Source: a virus. Taken from it: DNA of 64,000 nt. This document shows positions 43,000-51,291 of this stretch, in pieces. The DNA lies in IMG/VR virus record IMGVR_UViG_3300011115_000874, positions 1 to 64,000 of that record. One strand, written 5' to 3'. The notes beneath the pieces are model-generated. The model was not told the origin of the DNA and did not search any database. It saw only the letters and a list, made by a program, of their open reading frames with translations. How positions within the stretch are numbered: position 1 is the stretch's first letter; each line of letters begins with the position of its first letter. The translations under genes were made by a program, and so were the position numbers.

Positions 43000-44556
43000 T
43001 TAACTATCGGATTTAATTAAGCTAAGAGCGTTAGTTGAAAATACATCTGGGTTAGTTTCAATTATTTTATCTTTACATACATCATATTTAAATAACCATA
43101 TTGTCTCATCTCTATTTGATGGTGTTTTACCTTTTAATGTTTCAGAAGCATATGTAACTACAAATGAATTATTTTGTGGTTTTATTTTATATAATTTAAA
43201 AGCTCCAACTCCTTCATGACATTTATTAACTCCCCAAAAATCTTTATAATTTTCAGTTCCTGGAGGTTTAAAGCATGTTATGCTAAAAGTTATAATTTTT
43301 TCATCTAACCCAGTGGTTAATTCTTTTAGTTTAGATGAATTAATTATGAATCTATTATATCTATATCCTCCAATTCTTTTAACTTTTGGTGGAGTTGTAT
43401 CACTAATAGGAAATTGGTCACCTGGTTGTAAAAATTTAAATCTTTCATCATTTTCAGGTGAGGTAGGAGAATGATATCCTGTTATGATGTTTTCATAGTC
43501 TTTTACTTCAGTGTATATGTTATTAAAATTACTTTCAGCAAAAGATTGAGGTATATTATTATTTAAACTAGCGTAATTATTTCCATCATCTCTTAATAAT
43601 ATTTGGTTATTAGCTTTTACTTGATATGTAGCTGAGTTACATTGGTGGCCATCACCTATATACATTACATCAAATGCTAAATTATTAGCTAAACAATCAT
43701 TATCTTTAGATGCTAATTCAACTGTTATACGTGTATATTGATCATTTTTATATTTAGGCAAATCAGCTGTTCTTTCTATTTTAGTATTAGGATCTAAAGA
43801 ACTAGAATTTAATTGTTCTAATAATTGCTTATTTGTTGCTATAACATCAGATCTTTCATTTATTACTAAATCATTAGGATTAGTAGGATTTGGGGTGAAA
43901 TACCTTTCCCAAGGTTCTAAACCTACTTTAGTTATATCTCCAAACTCTATTGTAGGTCTATTATTAATATTAAGAGTTGGGTTTTCAATATATTTTTTAT
44001 CTAAGAAATCATTAACATATTTTTTTAATGCTTCTGCTCTTGCTTTGGCTAACGATCCTGGTGTTCTTCTAAATTCATCTGTTCTATTAACTCCATCTCC
44101 TTCTTCATTATCAGAATTAGTTACTTGTGATTCAGATGAAGTAATTGTAATTTTTGTATTACCTGGATTATTTTTTATGAACTGGAACATGTCTTCAAGT
44201 TCTTGTTTTATTACTTCTTTAGATTCATTACTTAATGAATCAACAAGATATGTTCCTGATTCGTAAAGTCCTTGAAGATTAAGAGTACCTCCTTTTACAG
44301 GATCAATATAACTTGGTAATTCAGCTGTTTGTTGAGGATTAGTGATAGATGTAGTTTCTAAACCAGATTTAGAAAAGGTAACAGTTATATCTTTTGGATC
44401 AAGATCTACAGGAATGGTAATTAACCATTTACCTTCAGAATCAGTTGTTGTGAATTTACCAGATGGTATTCCATTTCCACTTATAGTAACCTTTACTCCT
44501 TCTAATTTATTTCCTGCTGGGGTGTCAAAAACTTGTCCATTAAATTGGTTTGGCAT
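43000..44556 (-). CDS. Tail-region protein with carboxypeptidase-regulatory-like domain
   Basis: This 518-aa protein starts with a beta-sandwich of the CarboxypepD-regulatory type: F-N-G-Q-V-F-D-T-P-A-G-N-K-L-E-G-V-K-V-T, then F-T-T-T-D-S-E-G-K-W. An OmpA-like helix with L-A-K-A-R-A-E-A-L-K-K-Y-V near 170 follows. The rest is beta-rich. It lies between the spike-like gene and the lipoprotein. It may be a baseplate or fibre attachment protein. Confidence 0.58.
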   Translation of the reverse strand: MPNQFNGQVFDTPAGNKLEGVKVTISGNGIPSGKFTTTDSEGKWLITIPVDLDPKDITVTFSKSGLETTSITNPQQTAELPSYIDPVKGGTLNLQGLYESGTYLVDSLSNESKEVIKQELEDMFQFIKNNPGNTKITITSSESQVTNSDNEEGDGVNRTDEFRRTPGSLAKARAEALKKYVNDFLDKKYIENPTLNINNRPTIEFGDITKVGLEPWERYFTPNPTNPNDLVINERSDVIATNKQLLEQLNSSSLDPNTKIERTADLPKYKNDQYTRITVELASKDNDCLANNLAFDVMYIGDGHQCNSATYQVKANNQILLRDDGNNYASLNNNIPQSFAESNFNNIYTEVKDYENIITGYHSPTSPENDERFKFLQPGDQFPISDTTPPKVKRIGGYRYNRFIINSSKLKELTTGLDEKIITFSITCFKPPGTENYKDFWGVNKCHEGVGAFKLYKIKPQNNSFVVTYASETLKGKTPSNRDETIWLFKYDVCKDKIIETNPDVFSTNALSLIKSDS

Positions 44557-44558
44557 GA

Positions 44559-45839
44559 TTATATCGTTTTAACTGTTTTAGATAATAAATTTTTAGCGTT
44601 TACTATATTTAAAATATCATTACTTAAAGTTTCAGCATCACATGCTATAGCTTGTAAAGATACAATTGGAGCACCATTACTATCAATAGATGTTTTAAAT
44701 GCTATATTAAGTGTCTGTAAAAATACAGCTATATCAGATAATAAAAAATTTAAATTTTCACCTAATACAACTGACTGTATTTTGCTTCCTTCTATTCCTT
44801 CAGATGAACCTAAATAAACTTTTTCGGCTGTTAATGAGATTTGTTTAGCATTCACTCCTAAGGTTTCACCACATGATAATTGAATTGCTTTACTAGATAA
44901 TAATAATATTGAATCAGATTTAGCATTAAATACTAATCTTCCTGAGTTAAGTACAATTTGGTTTCCTTCATATTGTCCTACATTAGTAGGAGGTGTTGAT
45001 TTAGTAAATGAAGAATTATTTATATTAGCTGGGAATAGTGGTAGTTGTTGGTTTGAAGTTAAATAAATTGATGATTTATCATTATTAATATCTTCAGTCA
45101 CAGGGACCCAAGGATCAGTAGTATATGATGCTTGTCCGTTTCTTATTATAACAATGGGATCACCATTACTATAACTAGCTCCATTAGACCACCCATTAGG
45201 TATAAAAGAATTACCTACAGTTGAACCAAAACGAATTGAGTTACCCCATCTACCTTCATATATTATGTCTCCTTCATATGGTAATAAAGGATGAATATCT
45301 GTTCTTTCATCAAATGTTTTACCTAAATTGATATCAGTACTATTATCAGTTACTCGTCTATAAGATCCTAATGTAGTAGAAACATAGTCTCTATCTTCAG
45401 CTTCTGTTAAATTTGGTGATACAGGAACAGCATTATGATGTTGGCTATTCCAAACGTTTGAAGGAGGAAAATAATAAGCTACAGATGAATTAGGATTTTC
45501 GGTTAAATTAGCCCCAGGTAAGAATATAATATATGTTAACTCATTAATAAGAGGATACTGTTTTATATTAGGAAATAATGGGATAGCAATTGTATTAGAT
45601 GTAGTATTATTATTATTTACAGCACTTAATCCATAATATGCTTCTTCATAAAAAATAGTTCCAATACTATTCCATTCTCCATATTCTTTAAATTTAGGAT
45701 GAGAATTATCTAAAATAATATCTAATACTCTAATGGGTGTAATTTTAATATCACCTCTACCTAAATTAGCAATTGAAGAAGGATTTGTAGTAAAAGTATT
45801 TTGATATGTACCTGCTACTCCGAACCTAATTTGAGTCAT
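44559..45839 (-). CDS. Baseplate spike (gp5-like) protein
   Basis: This 426-aa protein has an N-terminal OB-like region (A-N-L-G-R-G-D-I-K-I-T-P-I-R-V-L-D-I), a central L-L-P-Y-E-G-D-I-I-Y-E-G-R-W-G-N-S-I-R-F-G-S, and a repetitive beta-helix-like end (I-L-L-L-S-S-K-A-I-Q-L, K-Q-I-S-L-T-A-E-K-V-Y-L). These fit central spike/VgrG-type proteins. No lysozyme domain is visible. It overlaps the 113-aa gene by one base. Confidence 0.68.
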   Translation of the reverse strand: MTQIRFGVAGTYQNTFTTNPSSIANLGRGDIKITPIRVLDIILDNSHPKFKEYGEWNSIGTIFYEEAYYGLSAVNNNNTTSNTIAIPLFPNIKQYPLINELTYIIFLPGANLTENPNSSVAYYFPPSNVWNSQHHNAVPVSPNLTEAEDRDYVSTTLGSYRRVTDNSTDINLGKTFDERTDIHPLLPYEGDIIYEGRWGNSIRFGSTVGNSFIPNGWSNGASYSNGDPIVIIRNGQASYTTDPWVPVTEDINNDKSSIYLTSNQQLPLFPANINNSSFTKSTPPTNVGQYEGNQIVLNSGRLVFNAKSDSILLLSSKAIQLSCGETLGVNAKQISLTAEKVYLGSSEGIEGSKIQSVVLGENLNFLLSDIAVFLQTLNIAFKTSIDSNGAPIVSLQAIACDAETLSNDILNIVNAKNLLSKTVKTI

Positions 45840-46180
45840 TATTCTTCAGTTTTAAATTTATCTAACTCAGCTAATAATTGTTGTTTTTCTTCTTCAGAAA
45901 TACCAAAACTACCATCATTAGGTCCAGCACTATTATTCATAATACGTTGGATAATAGTAGCCATTTTAATCAATTGTTCATCATTCTTAACACTTATCTC
46001 TAAGTATTCTTTAATCAAAGGAACAATAAGAGTAGCATCACCTATTTCTTGTACAAGTGGTTTAAGTTCTGATATTAAGATAGATATTTGTTTGTCTTTT
46101 TTCTGTTGGTTAGTATAAATCTCTTCTAATATATCTGAAAATTTCTTTTTACCAAATACAACATTGTCTAATCCATTCAT
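45839..46180 (-). CDS. Small helical baseplate-region protein
   Basis: This 113-aa helical protein contains K-F-S-D-I-L-E-E-I-Y-T-N-Q-Q-K-K-D, then L-K-P-L-V-Q-E-I-G-D-A. It resembles small tail-associated helical proteins in T4-like phages. Its end overlaps the spike start. A late-type motif lies 11 bases upstream, so it may head the late tail transcript. Confidence 0.52.
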   Translation of the reverse strand: MNGLDNVVFGKKKFSDILEEIYTNQQKKDKQISILISELKPLVQEIGDATLIVPLIKEYLEISVKNDEQLIKMATIIQRIMNNSAGPNDGSFGISEEEKQQLLAELDKFKTEE

Positions 46181-46191
46181 AATATTTTATC

Positions 46192-46200
46192 TATAAATAT
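46192..46200 (-). promoter_or_regulatory. Late-type AT motif
   Basis: Plus-strand TATAAATAT lies 11 bases before the 113-aa gene at the head of the tail cluster. Confidence 0.5.
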
Positions 46201-46205
46201 GAGCA

Positions 46206-46922
46206 TTAGAAATTTGTATATCCGTTTTCTAGATAGAAATAATAATATTGTTTAAATATACCATATAATTTGTCGGCTATCTTAGTGATTTTAGGGGTTT
46301 TAGCGTCAATAATCTCACGAATGTATATATACAGTGCTTTTTTATTAAAGATGTCTATATGCTCTCTCTTACGGAATAACTCAAGGATGGCATCTGCAAT
46401 TTGAGCGTCTGCTTCTTTAGGAAATAAAGTATAAATATTAGATGTACAATAAGTAACATATTCATCTAAAAAATTAGATAATCTATCTTGAGATGAACCT
46501 TCATCAATTCTATAGGAAAAGTTTTCATTTGATTCAATTTCTTCAATAGGGGCTTTATCTACTCGTTTTTTATAATTTTTAGTGTTAGTAATAATTAAGT
46601 AACGTTTAGCAATAGTGCCGAAATATGAGAATGCTTTTGCTCCCCTAGCTGGGTTGAATAGATGTATTTTAGAAAGTAAAAATGTTATTACTTCGTGTTG
46701 TAAATCCTGGATGTTATCTACCTCAGTATAATAGAACTTAAAAGTATGGATAATGTTTTCGGTTAATTTAAAGAAAGCATAATGAATACGTTCACGATAT
46801 ATTTTATCTTTTAATTCAAAGTCAGTAGTACTATTATACTCATTAATAGCATTTTCTGTATCTTGGGTAAAATATTGAACACCTTTAGGTTTTCTTTTTT
46901 TAGCCTCTTGTATTTCGATCAT
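46206..46922 (-). CDS. Late sigma factor, gp55-like
   Basis: This 238-aa protein has a sigma region 2-like core: D-I-Q-D-L-Q-H-E-V-I-T-F-L-L-S-K-I-H-L-F-N-P-A-R-G followed by A-F-S-Y-F-G-T-I-A-K-R-Y-L. T4 gp55 is a minimal sigma factor that reads the late promoter TATAAATA. A region 4 is absent or weak, as in gp55. The gene supports reading the ATATTTATA motifs before virion genes as late promoters. Confidence 0.82.
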   Translation of the reverse strand: MIEIQEAKKRKPKGVQYFTQDTENAINEYNSTTDFELKDKIYRERIHYAFFKLTENIIHTFKFYYTEVDNIQDLQHEVITFLLSKIHLFNPARGAKAFSYFGTIAKRYLIITNTKNYKKRVDKAPIEEIESNENFSYRIDEGSSQDRLSNFLDEYVTYCTSNIYTLFPKEADAQIADAILELFRKREHIDIFNKKALYIYIREIIDAKTPKITKIADKLYGIFKQYYYFYLENGYTNF

Positions 46923-47194
46923 AAATTTTTAATTTTAAAAGCATTCAATGTTTCTTGAATTTGCTTTATTTCTTGAAAAAAGAATCCTACTTCATCATCA
47001 GATTCAAATGAACCTTTACGATCTACTTCTTTAAGTTTTTTATCTGAGAATTCAATCACTCCAGATATTTTACTTAAGTATTCCATATACCCTGTTAAGA
47101 TATCTTCTTGTTTTTCATTCTTTTTAAGAAGATTAAAGGTCGTGAATCCAAGAGCCACGACCAATATTCCTAATATAATTACTAATATTATCAT
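46919..47194 (-). CDS. Small membrane protein with coiled coil
   Basis: This 91-aa protein has one N-terminal membrane segment (I-I-L-V-I-I-L-G-I-L-V-V-A-L-G-F) and a charged helical tail. It overlaps both the sigma factor and the HD gene by 4 bases, so the three are one coupled unit. Function unknown. Confidence 0.6.
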   Translation of the reverse strand: MIILVIILGILVVALGFTTFNLLKKNEKQEDILTGYMEYLSKISGVIEFSDKKLKEVDRKGSFESDDEVGFFFQEIKQIQETLNAFKIKNL

Positions 47195-47961
47195 ATACTA
47201 TCTAACATATTCATTAAACCTTGAGACTTAACATTACTTAATGTCTTAGTTTTAATTGTTTGTTTAGGTGCTTTAGTGACAGCAAAATTATTTACTTTTT
47301 TAACTTCACCTTTTAATTTTGGATTCCATTCACGTTCAAACTCAATACGAGCAGCCATTAAATCAGCTTGATGAACAATGTAAATTAGTGAAGTACGAGG
47401 CTTAGTTTCTGGTGACCAAGACATCAAGTATGGTTTATTAGCATCATCATATAAACCATCATGTAATTTAATTGCTAACCATTCATTTTTAGACATCTGG
47501 ATACCATGAGACAGTAGTAAATGTAAACTACGATCTGGTACTGACATGAATTCTAAACGATCATTAAATTTATAGTCTTCACCTAATTTATCTTTACGCC
47601 ATTGGTCATCTTGAGGGATATAAGCATCATGTTGTTCATCACCCATTTTACCTAGGTCATGATTTAAGGCTGCGAATACTAATTCTTCTTTAGTATAAGT
47701 AGATTCGTCTACTCCCATTTCAACCCATACATTATTTACTTTAAGAGCACAATCAATAACTCGTAACACGTGGTCTACATAACCACCTGGGAAAGCATTA
47801 TGGTATTCTTTCTTATGTGCCGCGGGCATTAACATAAGACGTTCTGAGTATTTAGAATAAAAATCTAATAATTGTGAACGACGTGGTTCACTAATATAAA
47901 CCTCTATTCTAGACATTAATTTATTCCAGTTATCCTGGATTTGTTCTGCTGTTAGATTCAT
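47191..47961 (-). CDS. HD-domain phosphohydrolase
   Basis: I start this gene at 47961 (256 aa), 1 base after the stop of the 60-aa gene. A farther ATG would overlap that gene extensively. The motifs G-G-Y-V-D-H (His64), A-L-N-H-D-L-G-K (His101-Asp102) and V-H-Q-A-D near 200 form the HD metal site. HD enzymes often hydrolyse nucleotides. The exact substrate is not clear. It shares an operon with the sigma factor. Confidence 0.82.
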   Translation of the reverse strand: MNLTAEQIQDNWNKLMSRIEVYISEPRRSQLLDFYSKYSERLMLMPAAHKKEYHNAFPGGYVDHVLRVIDCALKVNNVWVEMGVDESTYTKEELVFAALNHDLGKMGDEQHDAYIPQDDQWRKDKLGEDYKFNDRLEFMSVPDRSLHLLLSHGIQMSKNEWLAIKLHDGLYDDANKPYLMSWSPETKPRTSLIYIVHQADLMAARIEFEREWNPKLKGEVKKVNNFAVTKAPKQTIKTKTLSNVKSQGLMNMLDSI

Positions 47962-47962
47962 A

Positions 47963-48145
47963 TTAATTATACATTGTTTGTTCAGACTCAACAAATAAGC
48001 GAGTTTGCTCAATCATATCTTTTAATCTATCAATACCTTCTAAATATACTTCTAGAGGTTGTTCTTGTTTAACGATAAAGTTTAATTGGTTAGCAAGATT
48101 ATCCATCTTATCTAATTGATGTAATACGTTGTCTTTGTTTTTCAT
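47963..48145 (-). CDS. Small helical protein, 60 aa
   Basis: A short helical product (M-K-N-K-D-N-V-L-H-Q-L-D-K-M-D-N-L-A-N-Q) that lies just before the HD gene and after a structured leader. I recall similar small helical ORFs in T4-like phages, without a known role. The frame is closed precisely by the HD start. Confidence 0.6.
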   Translation of the reverse strand: MKNKDNVLHQLDKMDNLANQLNFIVKQEQPLEVYLEGIDRLKDMIEQTRLFVESEQTMYN

Positions 48146-48170
48146 ACGTTTATTATTTGTTTTATGTACC

Positions 48171-48223
48171 CGTGGTCACATTCCACGTTCTTTATTTCCT
48201 ACGTTTTAGATGTTTCCTAAAAC
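48171..48223 (-). promoter_or_regulatory. Two stem-loops in the HD/sigma operon leader
   Basis: CGTGG/CCACG (48171-48187) and GTTTTAG/CTAAAAC (48203-48223) form two hairpins in a leader of about 85 bases between the promoter and the 60-aa gene. Such a long structured leader is unusual here and may control the operon encoding the late sigma factor. Confidence 0.45.
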
Positions 48224-48230
48224 CCGTATC

Positions 48231-48264
48231 TATATAATACGAATTAGGACTTGCGAGGCCAAGC
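48231..48264 (-). promoter_or_regulatory. Early-type promoter of the HD/sigma operon
   Basis: Minus-strand CTTGGCC and TATTATATAGAT at the usual spacing, a slightly degenerate copy of the early consensus. Confidence 0.55.
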
Positions 48265-48269
48265 TATTT

Positions 48270-48683
48270 TTAAGAGGGATTTGCTATGTCTTGTATTTTT
48301 TTAAGAAGAGCACAATTCTCATATTCTTCTAAATCTTCAAAGTGGGAGAGTGCTGATGATAATGCTTTTAAAAATTGTTCATCTGAGTATAGTATAAGAC
48401 AATCACGATGCATTTGGTTAGTAGTATCTATTTTAGAAATATGATCCATAGCTCTAGCAAACACCATCATACCACCAGCTAACTTAATGTCATCTACATT
48501 TAATTTAGGATCAGATGATTCGAAGAACTCTACCATCTGTTTACTAAATACTTTATAATTTATAATTAACTTTTTAAACATTCCCATCCAAACAATAGGA
48601 TGATTAGACATATCTACTTGAGTAGTAGTCTCAACTTTCTCTTCAGGGGATTTAAATAAGTTAAAAATATCATCAATATTCAT
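48270..48683 (-). CDS. Hypothetical helical protein, 137 aa
   Basis: This helical protein contains V-D-M-S-N-H-P-I-V-W-M-G-M-F-K-K-L-I-I-N and F-A-R-A-M-D-H-I-S. I do not recognise it. It is alone on its transcript, with a late-type motif 3 bases before the start and the HD operon promoter just downstream. Confidence 0.55.
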   Translation of the reverse strand: MNIDDIFNLFKSPEEKVETTTQVDMSNHPIVWMGMFKKLIINYKVFSKQMVEFFESSDPKLNVDDIKLAGGMMVFARAMDHISKIDTTNQMHRDCLILYSDEQFLKALSSALSHFEDLEEYENCALLKKIQDIANPS

Positions 48684-48686
48684 ATA

Positions 48687-48695
48687 TATAAATAT
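48687..48695 (-). promoter_or_regulatory. Late-type AT motif
   Basis: Plus-strand TATAAATAT lies 3 bases before the 137-aa gene. Confidence 0.4.
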
Positions 48696-48711
48696 ATGTT
48701 AAACAGGAGAA

Positions 48712-48730
48712 TAGCGGCTTTAGGCCGCTA
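48712..48730 (-). terminator. Hairpin terminator
   Basis: TAGCGGC/GCCGCTA (7 bp, 5-base loop) lies downstream of the 114-aa membrane gene. The minus strand has a run of Ts before it and T-rich sequence after, so it may work in both directions. Confidence 0.65.
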
Positions 48731-48769
48731 TAATAAAAAAATTGTGGATGTGTTATTGACGGTTTAAAT

Positions 48770-49114
48770 TTATCCTTTAATTAATTGTTTTTGCTCTTTT
48801 AATGTAGCAGACATTTTATCAATTCTTGAGTCTACATAAGACACAGTGTTATTAAATTTAATATCTAATTCACGCTGTAACTCAGTGACATGATGATCGG
48901 AATGGCGTCCTATTTCATCTAATCTACGATCCAAATCTTGACGTAGATGATTTAAATTTTCCCATCCATCACGTTCAATATTCTTACTTTGTTGTTCTTG
49001 TTCTTTAATTGCTTTTAACAATTTAGTAATCTTAACTACACCCCAAACGATTGCAGCTACAAATGCAGCTCCAACAATCGAGAGCATACCTAAAACGAAA
49101 TATATTGTTTCCAT
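48770..49114 (-). CDS. Membrane-anchored coiled-coil protein
   Basis: This 114-aa protein has an N-terminal membrane segment (F-V-L-G-M-L-S-I-V-G-A-A-F-V-A-A-I-V-W) and a long helix with L-N-H-L-R-Q-D-L-D-R-R-L-D-E. It has a strong Shine-Dalgarno-like AAGGAG 9 bases upstream, rare in this window. It may be a lysis-related or membrane-associated protein. Confidence 0.6.
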   Translation of the reverse strand: METIYFVLGMLSIVGAAFVAAIVWGVVKITKLLKAIKEQEQQSKNIERDGWENLNHLRQDLDRRLDEIGRHSDHHVTELQRELDIKFNNTVSYVDSRIDKMSATLKEQKQLIKG

Positions 49115-49161
49115 ATTTATTTTCTCCTTATTATTATGTCAAAGAACACATCCACAATTGT

Positions 49162-49234
49162 GCGCCCTCCTGGGATCGAACCAGGTACCTACTGATTATG
49201 AGTCAGTTGCTCTAACCTAATGAGCTAAGGGCGC
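49162..49234 (-). tRNA. tRNA-Met (CAT)
   Basis: A regular cloverleaf: acceptor GCGCCCT/AGGGCGC, anticodon loop CTCATAA (CAT) in a 5-bp stem A-C-T-G-A/T-C-A-G-T, and T arm C-C-T-G-G/C-C-A-G-G. An Ile(CAT) identity after lysidine modification cannot be excluded from sequence. Confidence 0.85.
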
Positions 49235-49240
49235 TATTTG

Positions 49241-49312
49241 AGGTCCTGAACGGAATCGAACCGCTGTATAAGCTTTTGCAGAGCTCCACCTAACCACTCG
49301 GCTACAGGACCT
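49241..49312 (-). tRNA. tRNA-Cys (GCA)
   Basis: A regular cloverleaf with acceptor AGGTCCT/AGGACCT, anticodon stem GAGCT/AGCTT and loop CTGCAAA, which gives GCA. The T arm carries GGTTCGATTCC. It lies 6 bases from the tRNA-Met gene. Confidence 0.85.
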
Positions 49313-49317
49313 TTTTG

Positions 49318-49458
49318 TACTCAAGGCAGGAGTTGAACCTGCACGGGCTGCCATTATAATGACCACATCTTGTTCAGATGATTTTTTACCCACGTTGTTA
49401 TAACCATACGTTGCGTCTACCGTCGAACAGGGCCTCCTGATCCTTTCGCCACTTGAGT
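49318..49458 (-). tRNA. Oversized tRNA-like gene (141 nt)
   Basis: Perfect 7-bp acceptor (ACTCAAG/CTTGAGT) and intact T arm (GCAGG-TTCAACT-CCTGC) frame a 5' part resembling a leucine-type D arm (TGGCGAAA...TAGACGC). About 22 extra bases sit in the D loop and a long stretch of about 50 bases lies between the presumed anticodon and T arms. No unambiguous anticodon can be read. It may be a split, intron-bearing or decayed tRNA. Confidence 0.5.
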
Positions 49459-49465
49459 ATATGAT

Positions 49466-49497
49466 GAATATAATATCTATATATTATAAAGCCAAAC
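49466..49497 (-). promoter_or_regulatory. Early-type promoter of the tRNA cluster
   Basis: Minus-strand GTTTGGC and TATTATATTC at standard spacing. The predicted start lies a few bases before the oversized tRNA-like gene. Confidence 0.7.
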
Positions 49498-49511
49498 TCT
49501 TCTTGATAAAA

Positions 49512-49534
49512 AAAGCCGGGCTTAACCCGGCTTT
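49512..49534 (-). terminator. Strong intrinsic terminator after holin gene
   Basis: AAAGCCGGG/CCCGGCTTT (9 bp, 5-base loop) is followed on the minus strand by TTTTTTTA. It ends the 95-aa gene's transcript just before the tRNA promoter. Confidence 0.85.
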
Positions 49535-49557
49535 AAACGACTACTTATATTTTAGCG

Positions 49558-49845
49558 TTATAGTTGTTCGTCTGTATTAGTAGGTGGGGTATTGCCGTTA
49601 TTTGGCGTGTTATTCTTGGCTTGTTGTTTCATCTTAACAACGTTTTCTATAACAGTTAAACCTAAACCACCACCAGCAATTAACGCGATTGAATCGAACA
49701 TGAATTCGGGTGTGATGTGTTCTTCGTTCTTATAGGTAGCTATGTACGCTAGAGATATAACTACAGCTAATGCTAATAACGATGCGAAACGCTTACTTGA
49801 AGTATCTGAAGTGCCTGATAATAGGTCTTTAAGGAATTTTTTCAT
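49558..49845 (-). CDS. Putative holin with two membrane segments
   Basis: This 95-aa protein has two hydrophobic segments (F-A-S-L-L-A-L-A-V-V-I-S-L-A-Y at about 20-36 and S-I-A-L-I-A-G-G-G-L-G-L-T-V at about 52-65) and a polar Asn/Pro/Thr-rich tail. Size and topology fit phage holins. No endolysin is recognisable nearby. A variant of the late AT motif (GATAAATAT) precedes it. Confidence 0.55.
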   Translation of the reverse strand: MKKFLKDLLSGTSDTSSKRFASLLALAVVISLAYIATYKNEEHITPEFMFDSIALIAGGGLGLTVIENVVKMKQQAKNNTPNNGNTPPTNTDEQL

Positions 49846-49876
49846 AGTGTGTGTTTTATGATAAATATATAGTGAT

Positions 49877-50404
49877 TTACACTAGTAATGATTTTAACTT
49901 TATAGCTAGATCAGGTAGTTTTTTAATAGATAATATCTCTGACCAAGCATTAGGGATATAACTTTTTATAACGGTTACAACCTCAGGTATTTTAGACATA
50001 TCTAAACTATATAAAATTCCAGCTATTATTAATACTGTAGCTTTTAAAATATTAGCTAATTTATTTCTTTGACCATCATCTTTCACAAATGGTTTTAACA
50101 TTAACCTAATTGGAGAGTCTAATTTAGAATCTAATTTACTTGATAAATTAATTATCCAATCTACTTTTTGTCTCATTGGATCTCCACCTTTTTTAAGACT
50201 AATTCTAGACATTAAGGCTTTTACAACTCTAGCTAAGTTATTAACAATCCCTGGTATGGCTGGTGCTATCAAAGCTATATCTCCAATTGTAACTTCATTT
50301 TGAGGTACCTGTTTAATAGCATTTAATATAGCGTCATCTACACCTGATAAATCAATATCTTCTTGTGAGTCTAGTTCTTTTAATAAATCAACTAATTTAA
50401 TCAT
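49877..50404 (-). CDS. Leader-tagged protein of unknown fold
   Basis: This 175-aa protein begins with the tag M-I-K-L-V-D-L-L-K-E-L-D and continues with helices. A moderately hydrophobic segment (A-T-V-L-I-I-A-G-I-L-Y-S-L) lies near 125-138. I see no enzyme motif. Its tag and lone transcription fit a head-packaged effector. That is inference from the leader alone. Confidence 0.58.
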   Translation of the reverse strand: MIKLVDLLKELDSQEDIDLSGVDDAILNAIKQVPQNEVTIGDIALIAPAIPGIVNNLARVVKALMSRISLKKGGDPMRQKVDWIINLSSKLDSKLDSPIRLMLKPFVKDDGQRNKLANILKATVLIIAGILYSLDMSKIPEVVTVIKSYIPNAWSEILSIKKLPDLAIKLKSLLV

Positions 50405-50423
50405 AATAATAAATACAACAGAG

Positions 50424-50443
50424 AAAGGAGCTTTCGCTCCCTT
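50424..50443 (-). terminator. Hairpin terminator after DUF932 gene
   Basis: A stem of AAGGGAGC with GCTCCTTT (minus strand, one G-T pair) closed by a stable GAAA tetraloop is followed by TTTCTC. It separates the DUF932 gene from the tagged gene downstream. Confidence 0.75.
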
Positions 50444-50465
50444 CCCCTAATCAACCTTTAACTAA

Positions 50466-51269
50466 TTAGGCAGCAAACTCAGCTGCTAACTCATATAACT
50501 TAGCATTCAAATCTAAATCTTGTTTGAAGTTCTTAATCTTACGAGCCTTTCTAACCTTAGCTCCTGATTGGTATTCAAACATTCCTTGAGTAATTTTTTC
50601 TTGAATCACATTAAACACACTCCACAAATCAGTACCACGGTCTTCAGGTCTAGTAGCTGTAGTTAAGGCGTTATAATCAATTGCAATGTTTTGCGCTTGT
50701 TCTTCACCAAAACGTATTTGAACTGCTTTACGAGCAAACTCTAAAATTTGTTCTTGGGCCAGTTGCGTTTGTTTGAATTGATTCATTGACTCAACTGCTA
50801 ACGGTAACGCTTCTACCATTGTATTAATAACAGTTTGTAACTCTGTAAAATCATATCCGTAGTGACGAATCTTCATATTCTCAAACTCTTGAGTTGAAAT
50901 TACTAAACCATTCTCACAAATCATTCGAAACAAACCAGCAGTGAATGTAAACGCATTTTTACCATCATGACTATTAGTTAATAGAATTTGTGGAAAAACA
51001 TTATCACCATCTGCACCCTCAATGAACAAATCATTGTTACGAAACACTACTAAGTGTTTTTGAAATCCTTCACCTTTACGGGCGCGTACTTGTTTAACGT
51101 CTACTACACCCCATCCTAACTCTTCCATATCATCAATGATCTGTTTAGTTGAGATATGTGAATACTTCTGACTAGTACCTGGAGCACTTGTAGTTGTGAA
51201 AATTGAACTTGCTTTCTCTTTAATTTCAGAAGCAGTTAAAAACGTGTTGTTGTTTAAATCTAGTGGCAT
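50466..51269 (-). CDS. DUF932 family protein
   Basis: This 267-aa protein has Y-S-H-I-S-T-K-Q-I-I-D-D-M-E-E-L-G-W, then F-T-F-T-A-G-L-F-R-M-I-C-E-N-G-L-V, which fit phage DUF932 (ArdC-like) proteins. The biochemical role is unknown. It uses the AAATAAATAAAGGTTATG-type leader but no close TTTGGC promoter, so it may be read from the gene upstream. Confidence 0.8.
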   Translation of the reverse strand: MPLDLNNNTFLTASEIKEKASSIFTTTSAPGTSQKYSHISTKQIIDDMEELGWGVVDVKQVRARKGEGFQKHLVVFRNNDLFIEGADGDNVFPQILLTNSHDGKNAFTFTAGLFRMICENGLVISTQEFENMKIRHYGYDFTELQTVINTMVEALPLAVESMNQFKQTQLAQEQILEFARKAVQIRFGEEQAQNIAIDYNALTTATRPEDRGTDLWSVFNVIQEKITQGMFEYQSGAKVRKARKIKNFKQDLDLNAKLYELAAEFAA

Positions 51270-51291
51270 AACCTTTATTTATTTATTTTAT

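Noticed and set aside
48712-48730. A small regulatory RNA between the 137-aa and 114-aa genes
   Set aside because: The sequence is a simple 7-bp hairpin with T runs and is fully explained as a terminator.
49318-49458. A tmRNA
   Set aside because: The length is far below tmRNA size and there is no tag-peptide reading frame or tmRNA-type acceptor domain; only tRNA-like arms are present.
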